From NCBI GenBank assembly GCA_017483185.1, contig JAFULM010000035.1, forward strand, positions 1-58,482: a DNA stretch of 58,482 nt. The letters are read 5' to 3'. Below the pieces are notes generated by a model that searched no databases, was not told the origin of the DNA, and was given only the letters and a program-made list of their open reading frames with translations. Shown piece by piece: positions 51,151-58,482 of this stretch (its first letter is position 1; every line of letters starts with the position of its first letter). Source of the DNA: Prevotella sp. Lineage in GTDB: Bacteria; Bacteroidota; Bacteroidia; Bacteroidales; Bacteroidaceae. Both the position numbers and the translations under genes were made by a program.

Positions 51151-51750
51151 ATGTTTTCTGGAATAATAGAAGAATTTGCCACCGTGACGGCTATCGTCAA
51201 AGACCGGGAGAACATCGACTTCACTCTCAAGTGCTCGTTTGTAGACGAACTGAAGATAGACCAGAGCGTGGCACACAACGGCGTGTGTCTCACCGTGGTC
51301 AGAATAGAGGACGGCACATATACCGTGACAGCAATGAAAGAGACACTGGACCGCAGCAACCTCGGACTGCTCCACGTGGGCGACAAGGTCAACGTCGAAC
51401 GCTCGATGATGATGAACGGACGTCTGGACGGTCATATCGTGCAGGGACACGTCGACCAGACAGCCGTATGCACGGACATCAAGGACGCCGACGGAAGCAC
51501 ATACTTCACGTTTGCGTATGAAGCGGACGCCGAAATGGCCCGCCACGGCTATTTCACTGTCGACAAGGGAAGCGTCACCGTCAACGGCGTCTCACTCACC
51601 GTGTGCAACCCTACGGCCTCCTCGTTTCAAGTGGCCATCATCCCATACACATTTGAACATACCAACTTCTGCGACATACGGATAGGGACGAAAGTCAATA
51701 TAGAATTTGACATAATCGGCAAATATATCGCCCGACTGAACCAATTCTGA
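51151..51750 (+). CDS. ribE: Riboflavin synthase, alpha subunit
   Basis: 199 residues, the normal length. It converts two 6,7-dimethyl-8-ribityllumazine molecules into riboflavin. The family start MFSGIIEE is intact. The two lumazine-binding repeats are visible as SVAHNGVCLTVVRIEDGTYTV, NVERSMMMNGRLDGHIVQGHVD and, in the second half, SVTVNGVSLTVCNPTASSFQVAIIP with NIEFDIIGKYIARL. It stands alone, separated from other riboflavin genes. Behind a long structured leader and followed by a strong terminator at 51764-51799. Confidence 0.95.
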   Translation: MFSGIIEEFATVTAIVKDRENIDFTLKCSFVDELKIDQSVAHNGVCLTVVRIEDGTYTVTAMKETLDRSNLGLLHVGDKVNVERSMMMNGRLDGHIVQGHVDQTAVCTDIKDADGSTYFTFAYEADAEMARHGYFTVDKGSVTVNGVSLTVCNPTASSFQVAIIPYTFEHTNFCDIRIGTKVNIEFDIIGKYIARLNQF

Positions 51751-51763
51751 ACATACGTTAACT

Positions 51764-51799
51764 GCTCCGTTTCTTATCGAAGAAACGGAGCTTTCTTTC
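51764..51799 (+). terminator. Intrinsic terminator after ribE
   Basis: GCTCCGTTTCTT (51764-51775) and AAGAAACGGAGC (51780-51791) pair perfectly around an ATCG loop and are followed by TTTCTTTCT, 13 bases after the stop. Confidence 0.88.
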
Positions 51800-51851
51800 T
51801 ACTAACTCCCAACATACATATATCTTATTTTTTGTATCTGATTATTCTTCC

Positions 51852-51859
51852 TATATTTG
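51852..51859 (+). promoter_or_regulatory. -7 element of the efflux operon
   Basis: TATATTTG, with TTTG at 51831-51834 about 17 bases upstream as -33 element. The start would lie about 22 bases before ATG 51888. It probably drives the whole tolC-type to LytTR set, since gaps in the operon are short. Confidence 0.65.
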
Positions 51860-51887
51860 CACCGTACAAAAACAATAAGAAAGGAAT

Positions 51888-53237
51888 ATGAACAGAAGTA
51901 TCATGCTTTCAGTCATGGCCATGCTCCTTTGCTGTGTCGGAGCAAATGCCGGAAACGGCAAGACTTGGACGCTCGGCGAATGTATCGAGTATGCCATAGC
52001 CAACAATATCTCGCTGAAAAAGACGCAACTGTCACGCATGTCGGCTACGGAAGACCGCAAACAGGCGTCTGCCGCCCTATTGCCGTCACTGAGCGCTTCG
52101 ACAAACCAGTCGGTAGGTTACCGACCGTGGGTGAACGACGGTGTAAGTACGGTGTCCAACGGAACTGTCGCCACGAGCATAAACAAGTCCTACTACAACG
52201 GAAGCTACGGCATAAACGCCAGTTGGACGGTGTGGAACGGCAACCAAAACCGCAACAACATAAAGCTCAGCCGGATTACCGAGAAACAAGCCGAGCTGGA
52301 TTCTACCGCGACAGCAAACAACATTCAAGAACAGATAGCGCAATTGTACGTCCAGATACTCTATCTCAAAGAAATGATTGGAGTGGCTCGCCATAGCCAT
52401 GAGACGAGTCTGAAGAACGAAGAACGTGGTCGCGAAATGATGGTAGCAGGCAAAATGTCGAAAGCAGACCTTGCCCAGCTAACGGCACAGACGGCTCAAG
52501 ACAAGTATAATATGGTGGAAGCGGAAAGCAATCTGGCCCGCTATAAACTTCAACTGAAACAACTTCTCGAAATAACAGATGCCGGAGAGTTTGACATCAG
52601 CACTCCCGCCGCTCCGGACGAACAGGCTCTCGCCGACATCCCTGCATTGGGAGCGGTCTACGAGACTGCACTTGCCACACGGCCGGAAATAGAGAGCGGG
52701 AAACTCGGCATCGAGGGCAGCAAGCTCAACATGGCCATTGCCAAAGCCGGCAAACTCCCTACCGTGAGCCTCACAGGCGGCGTCGGTACAAGCACGACAT
52801 CCATGAACGACAAGACTTGGGGCACACAGATCAAGACAAACTTTGACGCTTCTGTCGGTGCGACGGTGAGTGTGCCCATCTTTGATAATCGGAAGACACG
52901 CACTGCAATCAACAAAGCACGGTTGCAGCAGGAGGAAAGCATCCTCGATTTGCAGGACAAACAGAAGCAACTGTACAGTACGATTGAGGGATATTGGCTC
53001 GACGCCAACACCAACCAGCAGAAGTTCCGCGCCGCAATGGCCAGCACAGAGAGCGAGCAGGCCAGCTACGACCTGCTGAGCGAGCAATTCCGGCTCGGCC
53101 TGAAGAACATCGTAGAACTGATGACAGGCAAGACAAACCTACTCAACGCACAACAAAACAGACTGCAAAGCAAGTATATGACGATACTTGACATACAACT
53201 TCTGAACTTCTATCGGGGCGAGACAATGAATATCTGA
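51888..53237 (+). CDS. TolC-family outer-membrane efflux protein
   Basis: 449 residues. The signal peptide SIMLSVMAMLLCCVGANA is followed by the family start GKTWTLGECIEYAIANNISLKKT. Two structural repeats of long helices with intervening strands follow (NASWTVWNGNQNRNNI in the first, GATVSVPIFDNRKTRTAIN in the second). This forms the outer-membrane and periplasmic tunnel for the downstream MacA/MacB-type pump. Spacing to the adaptor gene is 60 bases. Confidence 0.93.
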   Translation: MNRSIMLSVMAMLLCCVGANAGNGKTWTLGECIEYAIANNISLKKTQLSRMSATEDRKQASAALLPSLSASTNQSVGYRPWVNDGVSTVSNGTVATSINKSYYNGSYGINASWTVWNGNQNRNNIKLSRITEKQAELDSTATANNIQEQIAQLYVQILYLKEMIGVARHSHETSLKNEERGREMMVAGKMSKADLAQLTAQTAQDKYNMVEAESNLARYKLQLKQLLEITDAGEFDISTPAAPDEQALADIPALGAVYETALATRPEIESGKLGIEGSKLNMAIAKAGKLPTVSLTGGVGTSTTSMNDKTWGTQIKTNFDASVGATVSVPIFDNRKTRTAINKARLQQEESILDLQDKQKQLYSTIEGYWLDANTNQQKFRAAMASTESEQASYDLLSEQFRLGLKNIVELMTGKTNLLNAQQNRLQSKYMTILDIQLLNFYRGETMNI

Positions 53238-53297
53238 TAGACAACAACAGCACATATAATATATAATCGAGATACATTAAATATACAACTGACGAAC

Positions 53298-54473
53298 ATG
53301 AAGAAGATAAGCAAAGTATGGATAGGTATAGCAGCCATCATCGCGATTGCCGTAGGCGCATGGCTTCTGTCGGGTATGAAAAAGGAACGACCGATTGAAT
53401 TTGAGAAAGACACGGTAAAACGGGTTAACATCCGCAACAGTATCACCGCCACGGGAACCATCGAACCGGTCACATCGGTGACCGTCGGAACGCAGGTTTC
53501 GGGTATCGTCAGCAAACTGTATGTAGACTACAACAGCACCGTAAAGAAGGGACAGGTCATCGCCGAGCTTGACAAGACCAACCTGATAAGCGAGCTTAAT
53601 ACGGCCAAAGCCAACCTTTCAAGCGCTCAAAGTACGCTGGCGTATGAGGCGGCAAACTTCAAACGCTACAAGACGCTATATTCAAAGGGCCTCGTCAGCG
53701 CCGATGAATATGAGTCGGCAGAGCTGAGCTATCTCAAGGCAAAGGAGACTGTGGCATCTTCCCGGGAGACCGTTCAGAAGGCGCAGACCAACCTCGGCTA
53801 TGCAACCATCACCTCGCCGATTGACGGCATCGTTCTTTCGAAGGCCGTTGAAGAGGGCCAGACAGTGGCAGCGAGCTTCAGCACGCCTGAACTTTTCACC
53901 ATCGCACAGGACCTTACCGACATGCGCGTCGTGGCGGACGTTGACGAAGCCGACATTGGCGACGTGAAAGAAGGCGAGCGCGTGACCTTCACGGTGGACG
54001 CATATCCCGACGACACGTTCGAAGGAACGGTCACTCAGGTTCGTCAGGAGGCCACAACGACCAACAATGTGGTGACATACGAGGTTGTCATAAGCGCCCC
54101 GAACGCCGATCTCAAACTCAAACCGGGCCTCACGGCGAGCGTCACCATCTATACGGCGGAAAAGCAAGGAGTCGTCAGCGTGCCCGGCAAGGCATTGCGC
54201 TTCTCCCCCACCCCTGAGACCGTGGGCAAATATAAGATTGCCGACAAGAACGGAAAGAACAAGGTATGGACATTCGACGGCAAGACGCTGACGGCCCACA
54301 CAGTACAGATCGGCATGTCCGACGGAGTGAACACAGAAGTCCTCGGCGGCATAAAAGAAGGCACAGAGGTCATCACCGGCATCACCGAGATAATGGAAGA
54401 AGGTGCTGACAAGACTCAGCAGGAGCGGTCTCCGTTTGCCCCGGGACCGAGAAGGAACGAAAAGAAGAAATGA
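53298..54473 (+). CDS. Periplasmic adaptor (membrane fusion protein, MacA type)
   Basis: 391 residues. One N-terminal membrane helix (VWIGIAAIIAIAVGAWLLSG) is followed by a biotinyl-lipoyl-like domain split by a helical hairpin (VGTQVSGIVSKLYVDYNSTVKKGQVIAELD; hairpin about 95-160; NLGYATITSPIDGIVLSKAVEEGQTV). A beta-barrel (MRVVADVDEADIGDVKEGERV) and a membrane-proximal domain follow. It links the ABC permease to the TolC-type duct. The next gene starts four bases after its stop. Confidence 0.93.
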   Translation: MKKISKVWIGIAAIIAIAVGAWLLSGMKKERPIEFEKDTVKRVNIRNSITATGTIEPVTSVTVGTQVSGIVSKLYVDYNSTVKKGQVIAELDKTNLISELNTAKANLSSAQSTLAYEAANFKRYKTLYSKGLVSADEYESAELSYLKAKETVASSRETVQKAQTNLGYATITSPIDGIVLSKAVEEGQTVAASFSTPELFTIAQDLTDMRVVADVDEADIGDVKEGERVTFTVDAYPDDTFEGTVTQVRQEATTTNNVVTYEVVISAPNADLKLKPGLTASVTIYTAEKQGVVSVPGKALRFSPTPETVGKYKIADKNGKNKVWTFDGKTLTAHTVQIGMSDGVNTEVLGGIKEGTEVITGITEIMEEGADKTQQERSPFAPGPRRNEKKK

Positions 54474-54476
54474 GGC

Positions 54477-55235
54477 ATGGCTGAAAAAGATAGAAAAGTA
54501 GTCATCGAACTGCAGGACGTGAAGCGCCAGTTTATGGTTGGCGACGAAATGGTCCATGCCCTCCGCGGTGTCTCCTTCAAGATTTATGAGGGCGAGTTCG
54601 TCACCATCATGGGAAAATCCGGCTCCGGAAAGTCGACGCTGCTCAACCAATTAGGCTGTCTCGACACGCCCACCAGCGGCGAGTACTATCTGGACGGAGT
54701 GTCCGTGCGCACGATGTCCAAATCACAGAGAGCCGTATTGCGCAACCGCAAGATTGGTTTCATCTTCCAGAACTATAATCTTCTGGCCAAGACGACAAGT
54801 GTCGAGAACGTTGAACTGCCGCTGATGTACAACAGCGGGATTTCCGCAGCCGAACGCCACGAGCGTGCCGTAGATGCACTGAAAGCCGTAGGGCTCGGCA
54901 ACCGCCTCTCTCACAAGTCCAACCAGATGTCCGGAGGCCAGATGCAACGTGTGGCGATTGCCCGTGCTTTGGTCAACAATCCGGCCGTGATACTGGCCGA
55001 CGAGGCCACCGGAAACCTCGACACGCGAACTTCTTTCGAAATCCTCGTGCTTTTTCAGAAACTGCATGCCGAGGGCAGGACAATCATTTTTGTTACTCAC
55101 AACCCTGATATTGCCAACTATTCCAGCCGTAACATCATGCTGAGGGACGGCCGGGTGATAAGCGACGAATACAATAACAACATAATGTCAGCCGCCGAAG
55201 GTCTGGCCGCATTGCCGCCGAACACGGACGAATAA
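54477..55235 (+). CDS. ABC transporter ATP-binding protein (MacB/LolD type)
   Basis: 252 residues. Walker A is [10 protein letters not shown], the Q-loop lies in [22 protein letters not shown], the signature is [15 protein letters not shown] and Walker B is [12 protein letters not shown]. These match the MacB/LolD/FtsE class that powers mechanotransmission rather than transport through the membrane domain itself. In MacB proper this domain is fused to the permease; here they are two genes. It is followed after 39 bases by the permease gene. Confidence 0.94.
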   Translation: MAEKDRKVVIELQDVKRQFMVGDEMVHALRGVSFKIYEGEFVTIMGKSGSGKSTLLNQLGCLDTPTSGEYYLDGVSVRTMSKSQRAVLRNRKIGFIFQNYNLLAKTTSVENVELPLMYNSGISAAERHERAVDALKAVGLGNRLSHKSNQMSGGQMQRVAIARALVNNPAVILADEATGNLDTRTSFEILVLFQKLHAEGRTIIFVTHNPDIANYSSRNIMLRDGRVISDEYNNNIMSAAEGLAALPPNTDE

Positions 55236-55274
55236 ACAGCCGCGGAACGGCAGACAACAGCAAAACGAGCAACA

Positions 55275-56513
55275 ATGAACTACACAAATCTCTTCAAAAT
55301 AGCACTCCGCGCCATAGCCGCCAACAAGACCCGCTCTTTTCTCACGGCCTTGGGAATCATCATCGGCATCGGGTCGGTGATAACGATGCTTGCCGTCGGA
55401 CAAGGCACAAAGCAAAGCATACAAGCCAACATCGCCGAGATGGGCTCAAACATGATCATGATTCATCCCGGAGCAGACCGCCGGGGAGGTGTCCGTCAGG
55501 ACGCTTCGTCGATGGAAACCCTGAAGATGACGGACTACGAAGCCATCCGCGACGAGTGCAAATACATCAAAGGCATCAGTCCCGTGGTGACCAAAAGCGG
55601 CCAGTTCATCTACGGAAACGAGAACACACCGTCGACAATCTACGGCGTCAATCAGGAATATCTCGACATACGGCAGCTCAGTGTGGCCGACGGCGAGATG
55701 TTCACGGACGGCGAGATAAAGTCGAGCGCGAAGGTCTGCATACTCGGTCAGACCGTTGTGGACAATCTCTTTCCCGACGGCAGCGACCCCATCGGCAAGG
55801 TAGTGCGCTTCAATTCCATTCCGTTCCGCGTCATCGGAGTGCTGAAGAAGAAGGGCTACAACTCTATGGGCATGGACCAGGACGACCTCGTGCTGGCTCC
55901 CTATACCTCCGTAATGAAGCGACTGCTCGCCCAGACCTATCTCGGCAGCATACAGTGTTCGGCCATCACGGAAGGCGCGACAGACAAAGCCACAGCCGAG
56001 ATTACCGAAATCCTGCGCCGTAACCACAAGCTCCACGACGCGACGGACAACACCGAGGCCGACGAAGACGACTTCAACATCCGCTCACAGGAGGAGCTTG
56101 CCTCGATGATGAATTCAACGACGAACATGCTGACCATTCTTTTAGGCTGCGTTGCCGGCATCTCGCTCATCGTGGGAGGCATCGGTATCATGAACATCAT
56201 GTACGTCAGCGTCACCGAGCGGACCCGCGAGATCGGACTCCGAATGAGTGTCGGTGCCCGCGGTATAGACATACTCAACCAGTTTCTCATCGAAGCCATC
56301 CTGCTCAGCGTCACCGGCGGCATCATCGGAGTGCTGATAGGCATCAGCGCCTCCTACGCCATCAAGATGCTGGCCCACTGGCCCATCGCCATTCAGGCAT
56401 GGACAATCGTCATGAGTTTTGCCGTCTGCACGTTCACGGGTGTCTTCTTCGGATGGTATCCGGCCAAGAAAGCCGCCCAGCTCGACCCAATTGAAGCTCT
56501 GAGATATGAATGA
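55275..56513 (+). CDS. ABC transporter permease (MacB/FtsX type)
   Basis: 412 residues. The first membrane helix (residues about 20-43, RSFLTALGIIIGIGSVITMLAVG) precedes a large periplasmic MacB_PCD domain (about 45-275). Three C-terminal FtsX helices follow (about 285-400), with the typical GIMNIMYVSVTERTREIGLR block and the ending PAKKAAQLDPIEALRYE. With the separate ATPase, adaptor and TolC-type protein it forms a tripartite efflux pump. The substrate is unknown; macrolides, peptides or lipids are options in this family. The stop overlaps the sensor kinase start by eight bases. Confidence 0.94.
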   Translation: MNYTNLFKIALRAIAANKTRSFLTALGIIIGIGSVITMLAVGQGTKQSIQANIAEMGSNMIMIHPGADRRGGVRQDASSMETLKMTDYEAIRDECKYIKGISPVVTKSGQFIYGNENTPSTIYGVNQEYLDIRQLSVADGEMFTDGEIKSSAKVCILGQTVVDNLFPDGSDPIGKVVRFNSIPFRVIGVLKKKGYNSMGMDQDDLVLAPYTSVMKRLLAQTYLGSIQCSAITEGATDKATAEITEILRRNHKLHDATDNTEADEDDFNIRSQEELASMMNSTTNMLTILLGCVAGISLIVGGIGIMNIMYVSVTERTREIGLRMSVGARGIDILNQFLIEAILLSVTGGIIGVLIGISASYAIKMLAHWPIAIQAWTIVMSFAVCTFTGVFFGWYPAKKAAQLDPIEALRYE

Positions 56514-57576
56514 CAGAAGCAAACTCGTCTATCTCATCCACGCGTCGATATGGATCATAATATTCCTGTCGCCGCTCATGTCATTCAACCACGGAAACGG
56601 TGTGAGCCTACGCGAATTCGTCTTTTTCAGCGTAGGCCCGATTTCGCTTTTTGTCGTTTTCTATCTGAACTATCTCTGGCTGACACCCCATCTCTTTGTC
56701 ACCAACCGCAAGAGCTACTTCTGGATTATCAACGTGATAGTCATCGTCAGCATGGGAATAGCCCTCCACTACTGGATGACATTCACCCATCCACGCCCGA
56801 TGGGACCTCACGGTTCCGACTTCATGAGACACAGTCCGGCACCTTTAGTCACCGTTTTCCTCATCCTCCGCAACATTTTCAACCTCACCATATCGGCGGT
56901 CATCGCCATGAGCGTCCAACTGGCTTTCCGCTGGCATCAGTCGGAAACCGCACGCCGCGAGGCTGAAGCCGCACGCACCGAAGCCGAACTGAAGAATCTG
57001 CGTTCGCAGATCAATCCCCACTTCCTTCTGAACACGCTCAACAACATCTACGCCCTGACGGCCTTTGACACCGCCAGGGCTCAGGAAGCCATACTCGAAC
57101 TGAGCAAGATGCTCCGCTACATGCTCTACGACAACGAGGAACAGTATGTCAATCTGGAGAAGGAAGTCCAGTTTCTCACCAACTATGTCCGCCTGATGCG
57201 CATCCGTCTGAGCGCCGATGTCGACGTACGGATGGACACCGCCATCCCCTCTCCGTGCTGCATAAGGATTGCCCCGCTGATTTTCATCTCGCTCATTGAG
57301 AATGCCTTCAAACACGGAGTGAGCGCGACACACCCATCCTTCATACACATCAGCCTCAAAGCGGACGACGAAAGCATAACGTTCCACATCAGGAACAGCA
57401 ACTATCCCAAAGGTTCTGTCGACCGCAGCGGCCACGGCATCGGTCTGCAACAAGTAGCGACACGGTTGGAGATGGCCTATCCGGGAACATACGAATGGAC
57501 GAGAGGGACAGACAATGACAACAACATATATTCATCAACAATAATCATCCATGACACTAAGCTGCGTAATAATTGA
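56506..57576 (+). CDS. LytS-type sensor histidine kinase
   Basis: 356 residues. Four membrane helices occupy about residues 8-140. A coiled stretch (SETARREAEAARTEAELKN) leads to the His_kinase motif NPHFLLNTLNNIYAL, with His172 as the likely phospho-acceptor. The ATPase part has LIENAFKHGVSATHP and a GIGLQQVATRL box. There is no large sensor domain, so it may sense through its membrane part or through the adjacent transporter, as in BceS-like systems. Overlaps both neighbouring genes (8 and 26 bases). Confidence 0.93.
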   Translation: MNDRSKLVYLIHASIWIIIFLSPLMSFNHGNGVSLREFVFFSVGPISLFVVFYLNYLWLTPHLFVTNRKSYFWIINVIVIVSMGIALHYWMTFTHPRPMGPHGSDFMRHSPAPLVTVFLILRNIFNLTISAVIAMSVQLAFRWHQSETARREAEAARTEAELKNLRSQINPHFLLNTLNNIYALTAFDTARAQEAILELSKMLRYMLYDNEEQYVNLEKEVQFLTNYVRLMRIRLSADVDVRMDTAIPSPCCIRIAPLIFISLIENAFKHGVSATHPSFIHISLKADDESITFHIRNSNYPKGSVDRSGHGIGLQQVATRLEMAYPGTYEWTRGTDNDNNIYSSTIIIHDTKLRNN

Positions 57577-58261
57577 CGACGAGCCCCTTGCGGCCGACCT
57601 GCTGGCTGCCTATGCCGCCAAAACTCCGTTCCTCAACCTGAACGGGACCTACAACAGTGCCATCAGTGCAATAAAGGACTTGCGCGACCATCCGGCCGAT
57701 CTGATATTCCTCGACATACAGATGCCGGAGCTGAGCGGTACGGAATTTGCCCGAATACTGCCCAAAGAGTCCAAAATAATCTTCACCACAGCTTTCAGCC
57801 AGTATGCCGTCGAGGGCTATAAGGTCAACGCCATCGACTATCTTTTGAAACCGATAAGTTACGAAGAGTTTCTCCGGGCTGCGAACAAGGCTCTCGAATG
57901 GTTCACCTCCACCCGCCGCAACGAGACATGCCTGAAGGACCGCTTCATGTTGGTCAAGAGCGACTACAAACTGGTCAAGGTGTCGCTGGACGACATCCTC
58001 TACATCGAGGGCCTCAAAGACTACGTCCGGATTTTTCTCGCAAACGGCGAAAAGATTGTCTCCCTCATGAATCTGAAGAAACTCGAAGACTTCCTGCCGC
58101 ACCCGGAGTTCATGCGGACCCATCGTTCATATATCGTCCACATGAACAAAATCACGCTCATCGAACGCCTGCGCATCGTCTTCGGCGATACCTACATCCC
58201 CATATCCGACAGCTATAAGGACGAGGTCATGGCATATCTCGACAGCCACACGTTAGGATGA
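57551..58261 (+). CDS. LytTR-family response regulator
   Basis: 236 residues. The receiver domain (1-120) has Asp55 in LIFLDIQMPELSG as the phospho-acceptor, with Asp9-Asp10 and Lys in DYLLKPISYEEF. The LytTR DNA-binding domain (about 135-233) shows VSLDDILYIEGLKDYVRIFLANGEK and the MRTHRSYIVHMNKI block. With the kinase it likely controls the efflux operon in which it lies. A GATGAC/GTCATC hairpin overlaps its stop codon (about 58257-58278), without a T-run. Confidence 0.94.
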   Translation: MTLSCVIIDDEPLAADLLAAYAAKTPFLNLNGTYNSAISAIKDLRDHPADLIFLDIQMPELSGTEFARILPKESKIIFTTAFSQYAVEGYKVNAIDYLLKPISYEEFLRAANKALEWFTSTRRNETCLKDRFMLVKSDYKLVKVSLDDILYIEGLKDYVRIFLANGEKIVSLMNLKKLEDFLPHPEFMRTHRSYIVHMNKITLIERLRIVFGDTYIPISDSYKDEVMAYLDSHTLG

Positions 58262-58370
58262 CCTTTTGAAAAGTCATCAAAGCCCGTCCGACAGAGTTTT
58301 CCCATACGACAAGTACTCTCTGCACACATCTTTATCGCAGTTCATACATATTATGCATCACCCACAAGTA

Positions 58371-58482
58371 GGGTCGCGACCCGTCGCGACCGCCTCGTAG
58401 GCACATAATCAAGCACCTGACGGAACGTGCACATAAGCCAACCAAACGTGTTGTATCAGTTGGCAAGGAGGCGGTCGCGACG
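58371..58482. repeat. GC-rich palindromic repeat at the window end
   Basis: GGGTCGCGACCC (58371-58382) is a perfect palindrome. CGTCGCGACCGCCT (58382-58395) is the exact complement of AGGCGGTCGCGACG (58469-58482), with GCCAAC/GTTGGC as an inner hairpin. The sequence is cut by the window end, so its full extent is unknown. The rest of 58262-58370 shows nothing recognised. Confidence 0.55.

Noticed and set aside
53682-54650. 322-codon minus-strand frame
   Set aside because: Antisense shadow of the adaptor and ABC genes.

Overview
ORGANISM. The window looks like a chromosomal segment of a Bacteroidota bacterium, most likely order Bacteroidales and close to Prevotellaceae. The reasons are promoters of the Bacteroidota type (TTTG, about 19-20 nt, then TAnnTTTG), a type IX secretion plug protein, a GGGtGRT protein, a hybrid-two-component-type periplasmic sensor, a TonB receptor, and families such as DUF4384/LPP20 and CXXX-repeat peptides that are common there. 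The genus is an inference. Most of the window has roughly balanced base composition. The first 1.9 kb and the 45.8-48.0 kb restriction-modification pair are visibly AT-rich and were probably acquired. LAYOUT. (1) 1-3.3 kb: an IS fragment that cuts into a radical-SAM 'CXXX repeat peptide' maturase, a small twin-arginine-leader peptide, the Cys-rich CXXX precursor (also with a twin-arginine leader), a lipoprotein, a CXXX-system accessory protein, and a minimal TatA/TatC translocon in the same direction. (2) 3.3-7.6 kb: a TonB receptor, a hairpin repeat, an FtsZ N-terminal fragment and a decayed gene. (3) 7.6-19.9 kb (minus): a compact eight-gene operon of a triple zinc-ribbon protein, a Ser/Thr kinase with membrane segments, a four-AAA-domain CbxX-type ATPase, an FHA protein, a PP2C phosphatase, MetA, a U32 protein and a zinc-ribbon membrane lipoprotein. 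Divergent from it are an NfeD/YuaF-like protein and a flotillin. (4) 23-33 kb (minus): M13 peptidase, ABC-F ATPase, a secreted transglutaminase-like protein, an outer-membrane barrel, and an LPP20 / DUF4384 / caspase operon preceded by a candidate structured RNA. (5) 33.7-38.2 kb (minus): flavodoxin-type reductase, DXS-like synthase, carboxymuconolactone decarboxylase-cupin fusion, AraC regulator. (6) 39-45 kb: NifU-like scaffold plus GGGtGRT protein, type IX secretion plug protein, GH51 arabinofuranosidase. (7) 45.8-58.3 kb (plus): type II restriction-modification pair, a periplasmic sensor without a kinase, riboflavin synthase behind a structured leader, and a TolC/MacA/MacB-type efflux system with its LytS/LytTR two-component pair. 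HOW PARTS WORK TOGETHER. The 5' cluster looks like a ribosomally made, radical-SAM-modified peptide exported by a dedicated Tat system. The kinase operon has all the parts of a phospho-signalling module: writer, eraser, FHA reader and AAA machine, linked by zinc ribbons and lying opposite a flotillin scaffold. The end of the window is a self-regulated efflux system. NON-CODING STRUCTURE. Four divergent intergenic gaps (near 6.1, 20.3, 38.6 and 45.5 kb) hold copies of one repeat whose core is a hairpin. In three copies the core is exactly 113 bp with perfectly matching arms, although the arm sequence differs between copies. Convergent gene ends carry a different type of very long hairpin. All annotation is from reading the sequence; no database search was run.
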